From Liopterus haemorrhoidalis (taxonomy: Eukaryota; Arthropoda; Insecta; Coleoptera; Dytiscidae): 64,000 bases of DNA. Positions within the stretch are counted from its first letter, which is position 1. The number at the start of each line of letters is the position of its first letter. Below are positions 43,701 to 54,611 of this stretch, piece by piece. A program made the translations under genes and the position numbers. Under the pieces are notes generated by a model. The model had not been told where the DNA came from. It did no database searches and saw only the letters and a list, made by a program, of their open reading frames with translations. Location of the stretch: contig OZ020625.1 in NCBI GenBank assembly GCA_963971575.1, positions 20,208,158 through 20,272,157 on the forward strand, in the 5' to 3' direction.

Positions 43701-45117
43701 CTCGAGACTTATTCAAATAAAACCAAATTTTAAAACACCCTTGTCCGATTTTATCGTGAAGGGTTGAAGATAGAAAAAATACTTAAGTAGACAAGTTGTA
43801 GCTAGTAAAAATCTCTACATTTTTTTTATTTACGTCAACTCGCCAGGTATAATAACTCGAGACTTATTTAAATAAAACCAAATTTTATAACACCCTTGTC
43901 CGATTTTATCGTGAAGGGTTGAAGATAGAAAAAATACTTAAGTAGACAAGTTGTAGCTAGTAAAAATCTTTACATTTTTTTTATTTACGTCAACTCGCCA
44001 GGTATAATAACTCGAGACTTATTTAAATAAAACCAAATTTTATAACACCCTTGTCCGATTTTATCGTGAAGGGTTGAAGATAGAAAAAATACTTAAGAAG
44101 ACAAGTTGTAGCTAGTAAAAATCTCTACATTTTTTTTATTTACGTCAACTCGCCAGGTATAATAACTCGAGACTTATTTAAATAAAACCAAATTTTATAA
44201 CACCCTTGTCCGATTTTATCGTGAAGGGTTGAAGATAAAAAAAATATTTTATAAGACAAGTTGTAGCAAGTAAAAGTCTCTACATTTTTGTTAGTTACGT
44301 CAACTCGCTAGGTATAATAACTCGAGACTTATTCAAATTAAACCAAATTTTATAACACCCTTGTCCGATTTTATCGTGAAGGGTTGAAGATAGAAAAAAT
44401 ATTTAAGTAGACAAGTTGTAGCTAGTAAAAATCTCTACATTTTCTTTAGTTACGTCAACTCGCTAGGTATAATAACTCGAGACTTATTCAAATAAAACCA
44501 AATTTTAAAACACCCTTGTCCGATTTTATCGGGAAGGGTTGAAGATAGAAAAAATATTTAAGTAGACAAGTTGTAGCTAGTAAAAATCTCTACATTTTTT
44601 TTTAATTACGTCAACTCGCCAGGTATAATAACTCGAGACTTATTCAAATTAAACCAAATTTTATAACACCCTTGTCCGATTTTATCGTGAAGGGTTGAAG
44701 ATAGAAAAAATATTTAAGTAGACAAGTTGTAGCTAGTAAAAATCTCTACATTTTCTTTAGTTACGTCAACTCGCTAGGTATAATAACTCGAGACTTATTC
44801 AAATAAAACCAAATTTTAAAACACCCTTGTCCGATTTTATCGGGAAGGGTTGAAGATAGAAAAAATACTTAAGTAGACAAGTTGTAGCTAGTAAAAATCT
44901 CTACATTTTTTTTATTTACGTCAACTCGCTAGGTATAATAACTCGAGACTTATTCAAATAAAACCAAATTTTAAAACACCCTTGTCCGATTTTATCGTGA
45001 AGGGTTGAAGATAGAAAAAATATTTAAGAAGACAAGTTGTAGCTAGTAAAAATCTCTACATTTTTTTTATTTACGTCAACTCGCTAGGTATAATAACTCG
45101 AGACTTATTCAAATTAA
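40776..45117 (+). repeat. Satellite 1 28-monomer higher-order unit, copy 2 (4,342 bp)
   Basis: The order of variants in the preceding unit is repeated 4,342 bp later. For example, CATTCTTTTT is at 39011 and 43353; the extra GGGAAG monomer is at 40189 and 44531; the regular GGGAAG monomers are at 36158, 38329, 40500, 42671 and 44842 with a constant 2,171-bp step. I saw no difference between the two copies in the lines I compared, so they are probably very recent duplicates. Confidence 0.88.
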
Positions 45118-46887
45118 ACCAAATTTTATAACACCCTTGTCCGATTTTATCGTAAAGGGTTGAAGATAGAAAAAATATTTAAGTAAACAAGTTGTAGCTA
45201 GTAAAAATCTCTACATTTTCTTTAGTTACGTCAACTCGCTAGGTATAATAATTCGAGACTTATTCAAATAAAACCAAATTTTAAAACACCCTTGGCCGAT
45301 TTTATCGTGAAGGGTTGAAGATAGAAAAAATACTTAAGTAGACAAGTTGTAGCTAGTAAAAATCTCTACATTTTTTTTATTTACGTCAACTCGCCAGGTA
45401 TAATAACTCGAGACTTATTCAAATTAAACCAAATTTTAAAACACCCTTGTCCGATTTTATCGTGAAGGGTTGAAGATAGAAAAAATACTTAAGTAGACAA
45501 GTTGTAGCTAGTAAAAATCTCTACATTTTTTTTATTTACGTCAACTCGCCAGGTATAATAACTCGAGACTTATTTAAATAAAACCAAATTTTATAACACC
45601 CTTGTCCGATTTTATCGTGAAGGGTTGAAGATAGAAAAAATACTTAAGTAGACAAGTTGTAGCTAGTAAAAATCTTTACATTTTTTTTATTTACGTCAAC
45701 TCGCCAGGTATAATAACTCGAGACTTATTTAAATAAAACCAAATTTTATAACACCCTTGTCCGATTTTATCGTGAAGGGTTGAAGATAGAAAAAATACTT
45801 AAGAAGACAAGTTGTAGCTAGTAAAAATCTCTACATTTTTTTTATTTACGTCAACTCGCCAGGTATAATAACTCGAGACTTATTTAAATAAAACCAAATT
45901 TTATAACACCCTTGTCCGATTTTATCGTGAAGGGTTGAAGATAGAAAAAATACTTAAGAAGACAAGTTGTAGCTAGTAAAAATCTCTACATTTTTTTTAT
46001 TTACGTCAACTCGCCAGGTATAATAACTCGAGACTTATTTAAATAAAACCAAATTTTATAACACCCTTGTCCGATTTTATCGTGAAGGGTTGAAGATAGA
46101 AAAAATACTTAAGTAGACAAGTTGTAGCTAGTAAAAATCTCTATATTTTTTTTATTTACGTCAACTCGCTAGGTATAATAACTCGAGACTTATTCAAATA
46201 AAACCAAATTTTAAAACACCCTTGTCCGATTTTATCGTGAAGGGTTGAAGATAGAAAAAATACTTAAGTAGACAAGTTGTAGCTAGTAAAAATCTCTACA
46301 TTTTCTTTAGTTACGTCAACTCGCTAGGTATAATAACTCGAGACTTATTCAAATAAAACCAAATTTTAAAACACCCTTGGCCGATTTTATCGTGAAGGGT
46401 TGAAGATAGAAAAAATACTTAAGTAGACAAGTTGTAGCTAGTAAAAATCTCTATATTTTTTTTATTTACGTCAACTCGCCAGGTATAATAACTCGAGACT
46501 TATTTAAATAAAACCAAATTTTATAACACCCTTGTCCGATTTTATCGTGAAGGGTTGAAGATAGAAAAAATACTTAAGTAGACAAGTTGTAGCTAGTAAA
46601 AATCTCTACATTTTTTTTATTTACGTCAACTCGCCAGGTATAATAACTCGAGACTTATTTAAATAAAACCAAATTTTATAACACCCTTGTCCGATTTTAT
46701 CGTGAAGGGTTGAAGATAGAAAAAATACTTAAGTAGACAAGTTGTAGCTAGTAAAAATCTCTACATTTTTTTTTAATTACGTCAACTCGCCAGGTATAAT
46801 AACTCGAGACTTATTCAAATTAAACCAAATTTTATAACACCCTTGTCCGATTTTATCGTGAAGGGTTGAAGATAGAAAAAATATTTA
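45118..46887 (+). repeat. Satellite 1 28-monomer higher-order unit, partial copy 3
   Basis: The first 14-mer type (TGTCC and ACTTAAGTAG in the third monomer, two ACTTAAGAAG monomers) starts again with the GTAAAGGG monomer at 45152. It matches the earlier copies for about 11 monomers, until about 46887, where the expected ATATTTAAGTAG is replaced by ATATTTAAAAAG. The HOR register is lost there. Confidence 0.8.
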
Positions 46888-48292
46888 AAAAGACAAATTG
46901 TAGCTAGTAAAAATCTCTACATTTTTTTTATTTACGTCAACTCGCTAGGTATAATAACTCGAGACTTATTCAAATAAAACCAAATTTTATAACACCCTTG
47001 TCCGATTTTATCGTGAAGGGTTGAAGATAGAAAAAATACTTAAGTAGACAAGTTGTAGCAAGTAAAAGTCTCTACATTTTTGTTAGTTACGTCAACTCGC
47101 TAGGTATAATAACTCGAGACTTATTCAAATTAAACCAAATTTTATAACACCCTTGTCCGATTTTATCGTGAAGGGTTGAAGATAGAAAAAATATTTAAAA
47201 AGACAAATTGTAGCTAGTAAAAATCTCTACATTTTTTTTATTTACGTCAACTCGCTAGGTATAATAACTCGAGACTTATTCAAATAAAACCAAATTTTAT
47301 AACACCCTTGTCCGATTTTATCGTGAAGGGTTGAAGATAGAAAAAATACTTAAGTAGACAAGTTGTAGCTAGTAAAAATCTCTACATTTTTTTTATTTAC
47401 GTCAACTCGCCAGGTATAATAACTCGAGACTTATTTAAATAAAACCAAATTTTATAACACCCTTGTCCGATTTTATCGTGAAGGGTTGAAGATAGAAAAA
47501 ATACTTAAGTAGACAAGTTGTAGCTAGTAAAAATCTCTACATTTTTTTTTATTTACGTCAACTCGCCAGGTATAATAACTCGAGACTTATTCAAATTAAA
47601 CCAAATTTTATAACACCCTTGTCCGATTTTATCGTGAAGGGTTGAAGATAGAAAAAATATTTAAGTAGACAAGTTGTAGCTAGTAAAAATCTCTACATTT
47701 TCTTTAGTTACGTCAACTCGCTAGGTATAATAACTCGAGACTTATTCAAATAAAACCAAATTTTAAAACACCCTTGGCCGATTTTATCGTGAAGGGTTGA
47801 AGATAGAAAAAATATTTAAGTAGACAAGTTGTAGCTAGTAAAAATCTCTACATTTTCTTTAGTACCGTCAACTCGCTAGGTATAATAACTCGAGACTTAT
47901 TCAAATAAAACCAAATTTTAAAACACCCTTGTCCGATTTTATCGTGAAGGGTTGAAGATAGAAAAAATACTTAAGTAGACAAGTTGTAGCTAGTAAAAAT
48001 CTCTACATTTTTTTTATTTACGTCAACTCGCCAGGTATAATAACTCGAGACTTATTTAAATAAAACCAAATTTTATAACACCCTTGTCCGATTTTATCGT
48101 GAAGGGTTGAAGATAAAAAAAATATTTTATAAGACAAGTTGTAGCAAGTAAAAGTCTCTACATTTTTGTTAGTTACGTCAACTCGCTAGGTATAATAACT
48201 CGAGACTTATTCAAATTAAACCAAATTTTATAACACCCTTGTCCGATTTTATCGTAAAGGGTTGAAGATAGAAAAAATATTTAAATAGACAA
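46888..48292 (+). repeat. Satellite 1 terminal monomers outside the 28-mer register
   Basis: About nine 155-bp monomers between the end of the 28-mer HOR and the junction with the second satellite. The TTTAAAAAGACAAATTG variant occurs twice, about 310 bp apart (near 46883 and 47193), indicating a two-monomer duplication. Variants known from far to the left also appear: AGTACCGTC near 47864 (also near 1813 and 14061) and AAAAAAATATTTTATAAG near 48115. The last monomer is GTAAAGGG type (48254) and is cut off at 48292. These edge monomers are not more degenerate than those in the interior. Confidence 0.8.
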
Positions 48293-48293
48293 T
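48288..48293. other. Abrupt junction between satellite 1 and satellite 2
   Basis: Satellite 1 sequence is readable through TAGACAA (ending at 48292), and satellite 2 begins at TACGGATATATTTTC (48293). The tetranucleotide GACA (48288-48291) is expected in both families at this point (GACAAGTTG in satellite 1, GACATTACGG in satellite 2), so the exchange point carries about 4 bp of shared sequence. Both arrays are intact right up to the break. It could be a microhomology-mediated rearrangement or an assembly misjoin; the sequence alone cannot separate them. Confidence 0.85.
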
Positions 48294-48856
48294 ACGGATA
48301 TATTTTCAAGCAGTGCTGAACTTGTCATCACGGAACTGTTCCTCGGTCGGTGTTTTAACAAACTTGACATTACGAATATATTCCTCGAGCGGTTGTGAAC
48401 TTGTCATCACGGAACTTTTCCTCGGTCGGTGTTTTAACAAACTTGACATTACGGATATATTCCTCGAGCGGTTGTGAACTTGTCATCACGGAACTGTTCA
48501 TCGGTCGGTGTTTTAACAAACTTGACATTACGGATATATTCCTCGAGCGGTTGTGAACTTGTCATCACGGAACTGTTCCTCGGTCGGTGTTTTAACAAAC
48601 TTGACATTACGGATATATTCCTCGAGCGGTTGTGAACTTGTCATCACGGAACTGTTCCTCGCGTCGGTGTTTTAACAAACTTGACATTACAAAGATATAC
48701 CTCGAGCGGTTGTGAACTTGTCATCACGGAAACTACCTCGGTCAGTTTTTTAGCAAACTTGACATTACGGATATATTTTCAAGTATTGTTGAACTTGTCA
48801 TCACGGATACATAGCTCGGTCGTTCTTTTAACAAACTTGACATTACGGAAAGTGCC

Positions 48857-49750
48857 TTCGCGCGCTGACGAACTTGTCATCACGGAATTTTTCCTCGGTC
48901 GGTGTTTTAACAAACTTGACATCACGGACATATTTTCAAGAAGTGCCGAACTTGTCATCACGGAACTGTTCCTCGGTCGGTGTTTTAACAAACTTGACAT
49001 CACGGACATATTTTCAAGAAGTGCCGAACTTGTCATCACGGAACTGTTCCTCGGTCGGTGTTTTAACAAACTTGACATTACGGATATATTTTCAAGCAGT
49101 GCCGAACTTGTCATCACGGAACTGTTCCTCGGTCGGTGTTTTAACAAACTTGACATTACGGATATATTTTCAAGCAGTGCTGAACTTGTCATCACGGAAT
49201 TTTTCCTCGGTCGGTGTTTTAACAAACTTGACATCACGGACATATTTTCAAGAAGTGCCGAACTTGTCATCACGGAACTGTTCCTCGGTCGGTGTTTTAA
49301 CAAACTTGACATCACGGACATATTTTCAAGAAGTGCTGAACTTGTCATCACGGAACTGTTCCTCGGTCGGTGTTTTAACAAACTTGACATCACGGACATA
49401 TTTTCAAGAAGTGCCGAACTTGTCATCACGGAACTGTTCCTCGGTCGGTGTTTTAACAAACTTGACATCACGGACATATTTTCAAGAAGTGCCGAACTTG
49501 TCATCACGGAACTGTTCCTCGGTCGGTGTTTTAACAAACTTGACATTACGGATATATTTTCAAGCAGTGCCGAACTTGTCATCACGGAACTGTTCCTCGG
49601 TCGGTGTTTTAACAAACTTGACATTACGGATATATTTTCAAGCAGTGCTGAACTTGTCATCACGGAACTGTTCCTCGGTCGGTGTTTTAACAAACTTGAC
49701 ATTACGGACATATTTTCAAGAATTGCTGAACTTGTCATCACGGAATTACT
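48857..49750 (+). repeat. Homogeneous 78-bp subarray of satellite 2
   Basis: About eleven consecutive, nearly uniform 78-bp units in which only two spacer forms alternate: TATATTTTCAAGCAGTG and CATATTTTCAAGAAGTG. A longer rhythm is visible as well: the AATTTTTCCTCGG variant of the first subunit lies near 48886 and again near 49198, 312 bp (four units) apart. This is the most regular part of satellite 2 and the source of the longest open frames on both strands. The array to the right is far more mixed in spacer type. Confidence 0.85.
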
Positions 49751-50451
49751 TCTCGGTCGGTGTTTTAACAAACTTGACATTACGAATATATTCCTCGACC
49801 GCTTGTGAACTTGTCATCACGGAACTGTTCCTCGGTCGGTGTTTTAACAAACTTGACATTACGGATATATTTTCAAGCAGTGCTGAACTTGTCATCACGG
49901 AACTGTTCCTCGGTCGGTGTTTTAACAAACTTGACATTACAAAGATATACCTCGAGCGGTTGTGAACTTGTCATCACGGATACATAGCTCGGTCGTTATT
50001 TTAACAAACTTGACATTACGGAAAGTGCCTTCGCGCGCTGTCGAACTTGTCATCACGGAATTTACCCTCGGTCGCTTTTCTAACAAACTTGACATCACAA
50101 AAAATTCCCTGATGCGCTTTTGAACTTGTCATCACAGTAACGTTCATCGGTCGCTCTTATAGCAAACATGACATTACGAAAAGTGCCTCCGATCGCCTTT
50201 GAACATGTCATCACGGAAACGTTCCGATCGCTCTGCTGGCACTACCTCGCACTCCTCCGATGAGAAGCGCGTCCTAAATGCCCTCTACAACATGGACATA
50301 ACCGCCGAGCGCCTCGCCAACATGATCTTACCGAAGATTTTCTCAGCTCGCCTGTTCCCCATATATACGCCGCCGGTCAAAAGTGGTATGGTCAAATTTC
50401 ACCGACGTTTTCGGATTTACCGGCGAGCGTACGGGTCGGTCGCCGCCATTC

Positions 50452-50499
50452 CGAAAGTCGCCCGGCCTGGGAACACTGTTATATTTTTGGCGACTTTCG
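50452..50499. repeat. 11-bp inverted repeat with 26-nt loop (insert copy 1)
   Basis: CGAAAGTCGCC (50452-50462) and its exact reverse complement GGCGACTTTCG (50489-50499) are separated by 26 nt. The same pair is present in the other insert copies (for example 52999-53009 with 53036-53046). As DNA it could extrude as a cruciform, and as RNA it would fold into a stem-loop. No function is shown. Confidence 0.85.
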
Positions 50500-50509
50500 A
50501 CCAAAAAAG

Positions 50510-50521
50510 CCGCTCGAGCGG
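50510..50521. repeat. 12-bp perfect palindrome CCGCTCGAGCGG (insert copy 1)
   Basis: A perfect dyad eleven bases beyond the 11-bp inverted repeat, flanked by an A-run on the left and TGTTTT on the right. It is conserved in copies 2-4 at 53057-53068, 55840-55851 and 58623-58634. Half of it (CTCGAGCGG) also occurs in the common satellite 2 spacer ATACCTCGAGCGG. Confidence 0.88.
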
Positions 50522-52768
50522 TGTTTTCTCGCAAACATGACATTACGTGAAAAGCATATGATTTATACTGAACGTCGCCCTTTTTGACAAACTTGACATT
50601 ACGAATTTATTCCTCGACCGCTGTTGAACTTGTCATCACGGAACTGTTCCTCGGTCGGTGTTTTAACAAACTTGACATTACAGAGATATACCTCGAGCGG
50701 TTATGAACTTGTCATCACGGAAACATACCTCGGTCGGTTTTTTAGCAAACTTGACATCACGGACATATTTTCAAGAAGTGTTGAACTTGACATCACGGAT
50801 ACATAGCTCGGTCGTTCTTTTAACAAACTTGACATTACGGAAAGTGCCTTCGCGCGCTGTCGAACTTGTCATCACGGAACTGTTCCTCGGTCGGTGTTTT
50901 AACAAACTTGACATTACGAATATATACCTCGAGCGGTTGTGAACTTGTCATCACGGAATTTTTTCCTCGGTCGCTCTTTTAACAAACTTGACATTACAGA
51001 GATATACCTCGAGCGTTTATGAACTTGTCATCACGGAAACGTACCTCGGTCGGTTTTTTAGCAAACTTGACATTACGGATATATTTTCAAGTATTGTTGA
51101 ACTTGTCATCACGGAACTGTTCCTCGCGTCGGTGTTTTAACAAACTTGACATTACGGATATATTTTCAAGCAGTGCTGAACTTGTCATCACGGAACTGTT
51201 CCTCGGTCGGTGTTTTAACAAACTTGACATTACGGATATATTTTCAAGTATTGTTGAACTTGTCATCACGGAACTGTTCCTCGCGTCGGTGTTTTAACAA
51301 ACTTGACATTACAAAGATATACCTCGAGCGGTTGTGAACTTGTCATCACGGAAACTACCTCGGTCGGTTTTTTAGCAAACTTGACATTACGGATATATTT
51401 TCAAGCAGTGCTGAACTTGACATCACGGAACTGTTCCTCGGTCGGTGTTTTAACAAACTTGACATTACAAAGATATACCTCGAGCGGTTGTGAACTTGTC
51501 ATCACGGAAACTACCTCGGTCGGTTTTTTAGCAAACTTGACATCACGGACATATTTTCAAGTATTGTCGAACTTGTCATCACGGATACATAGCTCGGTCG
51601 TTCTTTTAACAAACTTGACATTACGGAAAGTGCCTTGGCGCGCTGTCGAACTTGACATCACGGAACTGTTCCTCGGTCGGTGTTTTAACAAACTTGACAT
51701 TACAAAGATATACCTCGAGCGGTTGTGAACTTGTCATCACGGAACTGTTCCTCGGTCGGTGTTTTAACAAACTTGACATTACAAAGATATACCTCGAGCG
51801 GTTGTGAACTTGTCATCACGGAACTGTTCCTCGGTCGGTGTTTTAACAAACTTGACATTACGGATATATTTTCAAGCAGTGCCGAACTTGTCATCACGGA
51901 ACTGTTCCTCGGTCGGTGTTTTAACAAACTTGACATTACAGAGATATACCTCGAGCGGTTGTGAACTTGTCATCACGGAAACTACCTCGGTCGGTTTTTT
52001 AGCAAACTTGACATCACGGATATATTTTCAAGTATTGTCGAACTTGTCATCACGGATACATAGCTCGGTCGTTCTTTTAACAAACTTGACATTACGGAAA
52101 GTGCCTTCGCGCGCTGACGAACTTGTCATCACGGAATTTTTCCTCGGTCGGTGTTTTAACAAACTTGACATTACGAATATATACCTCGAGCGGTTGTGAA
52201 CTTGTCATCACGGAATTGTTCCTCGGTCGGTGTTTTAACAAACTTGACATTACGGATATATTTTCAAGCAGTGCTGAACTTGTCATCACGGAACTGTTCC
52301 CCGGTCGGTGTTTTAACAAACTTGACATTACGGATATATTTTCAAGCAGTGCTGAACTTGTCATCACGGAACTGTTCCTCGGTCGGTGTTTTAACAAACT
52401 TGACATTACAAATATATACCTCGAGCGGTTGTGAACTTGTCATCACGGATACATAGCTCGGTCGTTCTTTTAACAAACTTGACATCACGGACATATTTTC
52501 AAGAAGTGCTGAACTTGTCATCACGGAATTACTTCTCGGTCGGTGTTTTAACAAACTTGACATTACGGAAAGTGCCTTCGCGCGCTGACGAACTTGTCAT
52601 CACGGAATTTATCCTCGGTCGCTTTTCTAACAAACTTGACATCACAAAAAATTCCCTGATGCGCTTTTGAACTTGTCATCACAGTAACGTTCATCGGTCG
52701 CTCTTATAGCAAACATGACATTACGAAAAGTGCCTCCGATCGCCTTTGAACATGTCATCACGGAAACG

Positions 52769-53077
52769 TTCCGATCGCTCTGCTAGCACTACCTCGCACT
52801 CCTCCGATGAGAAGCGCGTCCTAAATGCCCTCTACAACATGGACATAACCGCCGAGCGCCTCGCCAACATGATCTTACCGAAGATTTTCTCAGCTCGCCT
52901 GTTCCCCATATATACGCCGGCGGTCAAAAGTGGTATGGTCAAATTTCACCGACGTTTTCGGATTTACCGGCGAGCGTACGGGTCGGTCGCCGCCATTCCG
53001 AAAGTCGCCCGGCCCGGGAACACTGTTATATTTTTGGCGACTTTCGACCAAAAAAGCCGCTCGAGCGGTGTTTTCTC
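52769..53077 (+). repeat. 309-bp non-ladder insert in satellite 2, copy 2
   Basis: Same insert as at 50222, inside the first full 2,783-bp unit. The inverted repeat is at 52999-53009 and 53036-53046, and the palindrome at 53057-53068. Compared with copy 1 it has CTAGCAC for CTGGCAC, CGCCGGCGG for CGCCGCCGG and CGGCCCGGG for CGGCCTGGG. Two of these three changes would alter the 113-codon frame and one would not, which gives no sign of protein-level selection. Confidence 0.85.
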
Positions 53078-53699
53078 GCAAACATGACATCACGTGAAAA
53101 GCATATGATTTATACTGAACGTCGCCCTTTTTGACAAACTTGACATTACGAATTTATTCCTCGACCGCTGTTGAACTTGTCATCACGGAACTGTTCCTCG
53201 GTCGGTGTTTTAACAAACTTGACATTACAGAGATATACCTCGAGCGGTTATGAACTTGTCATCACGGAAACATACCTCGGTCGGTTTTTTAGCAAACTTG
53301 ACATCACGGACATATTTTCAAGAAGTGTTGAACTTGTCATCACGGATACATAGCTCGGTCGTTCTTTTAACAAACTTGACATTACGGAAAGTGCCTTCGC
53401 GCGCTGTCGAACTTGTCATCACGGAACTGTTCCTCGGTCGGTGTTTTAACAAACTTGACATTACGAATATATACCTCGAGCGGTTGTGAACTTGTCATCA
53501 CGGAATTTTTTCCTCGGTCGCTCTTTTAACAAACTTGACATTACAGAGATATACCTCGAGCGGTTATGAACTTGTCATCACGGAAACGTACCTCGGTCGG
53601 TTTTTTAGCAAACTTGACATTACGGATATATTTTCAAGTATTGTTGAACTTGTCATCACGGAACTGTTCCTCGCGTCGGTGTTTTAACAAACTTGACAT

Positions 53700-54611
53700 C
53701 ACGGAAAGTGCCTTCGCGCGCTGTCGAACTTGTCATCACGGAATTTATCCTCGGTCGCTTTTCTAACAAACTTGACATCACAAAAAATTCCCTGATGCGC
53801 TTTTGAACTTGTCATCACAGTAACGTTCATCGGTCGGTGTTTTAACAAACTTGACATTACAAAGATATACCTCGAGCGGTTGTGAACTTGTCATCACGGA
53901 ACTGTTCATCGGTCGGTGTTTTAACAAACTTGACATTACGGATATATTTTCAAGCAGTGCTGAACTTGTCATCACGGAACTGTTCCTCGGTCGGTTTTTT
54001 AGCAAACTTGACATCACGGACATATTTTCAAGAAGTGTTGAACTTGTCATCACGGAACTGTTCCTCGGTCGGTGTTTTAACAAACTTGACATTACGGATA
54101 TATTTTCAAGCAGTGTTGAACTTGTCATCACGGAACTGTTCCTCGGTCGTTATTTTAACAAACTTGACATTACGGAAAGTGCCTTCGCGCGCTGTCGAAC
54201 TTGTCATCACGGAATTTATCCTCGGTCGCTTTTCTAACAAACTTGACATCACAAAAAATTCCCTGATGCGCTTTTGAACTTGTCATCACAGTAACGTTCA
54301 TCGGTCGGTGTTTTAACAAACTTGACATTACAAAGATATACCTCGAGCGGTTGTGAACTTGTCATCACGGAACTGTTCATCGGTCGGTGTTTTAACAAAC
54401 TTGACATTACGGATATATTTTCAAGCAGTGCTGAACTTGTCATCACGGAACTGTTCCTCGGTCGGTTTTTTAGCAAACTTGACATCACGGACATATTTTC
54501 AAGAAGTGTTGAACTTGTCATCACGGAACTGTTCCTCGGTCGGTGTTTTAACAAACTTGACATTACGGATATATTTTCAAGCAGTGCTGAACTTGTCATC
54601 ACGGAACTGTT
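53700..54611 (+). repeat. 471-bp tandem duplication inside the 2,783-bp unit
   Basis: The stretch beginning ACGGAAAGTGCCTTCGCGCG at about 53700 returns at about 54171. Markers such as GAATTTATCC (53741 and 54212) and the CTGATGCGC spacer keep a constant 471-bp offset, until CGGTCGTTATTTT in the first copy is met by CGGTCGGTGTTTT in the second. 471 bp is about six 78-bp units. The duplication is also in the next HOR copy (56483-57394), so it arose before the HOR expanded. Confidence 0.82.

Larger units (their letters stand above)
1..48292 (+). repeat. 155-bp AT-rich satellite array (satellite 1), about 311 monomers
   Basis: A tandem array of a 155-bp monomer, all copies head to tail on the same strand. 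Taking ACCAAATTTTA as the monomer start, copies begin at 1, 156, 311 and so on; small indels in T- and A-tracts give a few 153-156 bp monomers. Landmarks in order are TGTCCGATTTTATCG, AGGGTTGAAGATA, TGTAGCTAGTAAAAATC, a T-rich tract, TTACGTCAACTCG, GGTATAATAACTCGAG (an XhoI site in most copies) and ACTTATTCAAAT. GC is about 30%. Recurrent variant sites include TATAAC/TAAAAC, TGTCC/TGGCC, GTGAAG/GTAAAG/GGGAAG, ATACTTAAG/ATATTTAAG and CGCTAGG/CGCCAGG. The monomer holds two small dyads, CGAT-TTT-ATCG and TGTAG-N13-CTACA. No reading frame of useful length exists because 155 is not a multiple of three and the monomer contains stops. A nucleosome-sized AT-rich monomer in large HOR arrays is typical of centromeric or pericentromeric satellites; that role is inferred here. 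I saw no inserted element or inversion. Confidence 0.97.
50222..50530 (+). repeat. 309-bp non-ladder insert in satellite 2, copy 1
   Basis: The 39-bp ladder is interrupted between a core variant AACATGTCATCACGGA (50202) and a core variant AAACATGACATTACG (50533). Both flanking cores have CATG in place of CTTG, and this spelling is confined to the insert flanks. Inside are weak core echoes (CAACATGGACATAACCG near 50289, CAACATGATCTTACCG near 50319), a TATATA stretch (50362), CGTACGGGTCGG, an 11-bp inverted repeat and a 12-bp palindrome. An open frame of 113 codons (50199-50540) begins and ends in the flanking cores; I recognise no domain in it and saw no promoter or splicing signal that would make it a gene. 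Copy 1 appears to differ from copies 2-4 at four sites (50238, 50373, 50468, 50544). It may be a degenerate ladder segment or a captured fragment. Confidence 0.8.

Noticed and set aside
1..48292. CENP-B box in the 155-bp monomer
   Set aside because: No stretch matches the TTCG-N4-A-N2-CGGG arrangement; the only CGGG variants (CTCGGGAC, ATCGGGAAG) lack the other half.
48681..49808. A 375-residue plus-strand protein made of a 26-residue repeat
   Set aside because: The 78-bp satellite has no stop in several frames, so equally long frames run on the other strand and in another plus frame. There is no unique N-terminus, no codon bias by frame and no gene context.
50199..50540. A 113-codon gene in the insert, repeated at 52746, 55529 and 58312
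   Set aside because: Start and stop lie in the flanking satellite cores, no domain is recognisable, two of the three in-frame differences between copies change residues, and the minus strand is also partly open. Kept as a repeat feature with the frame mentioned.
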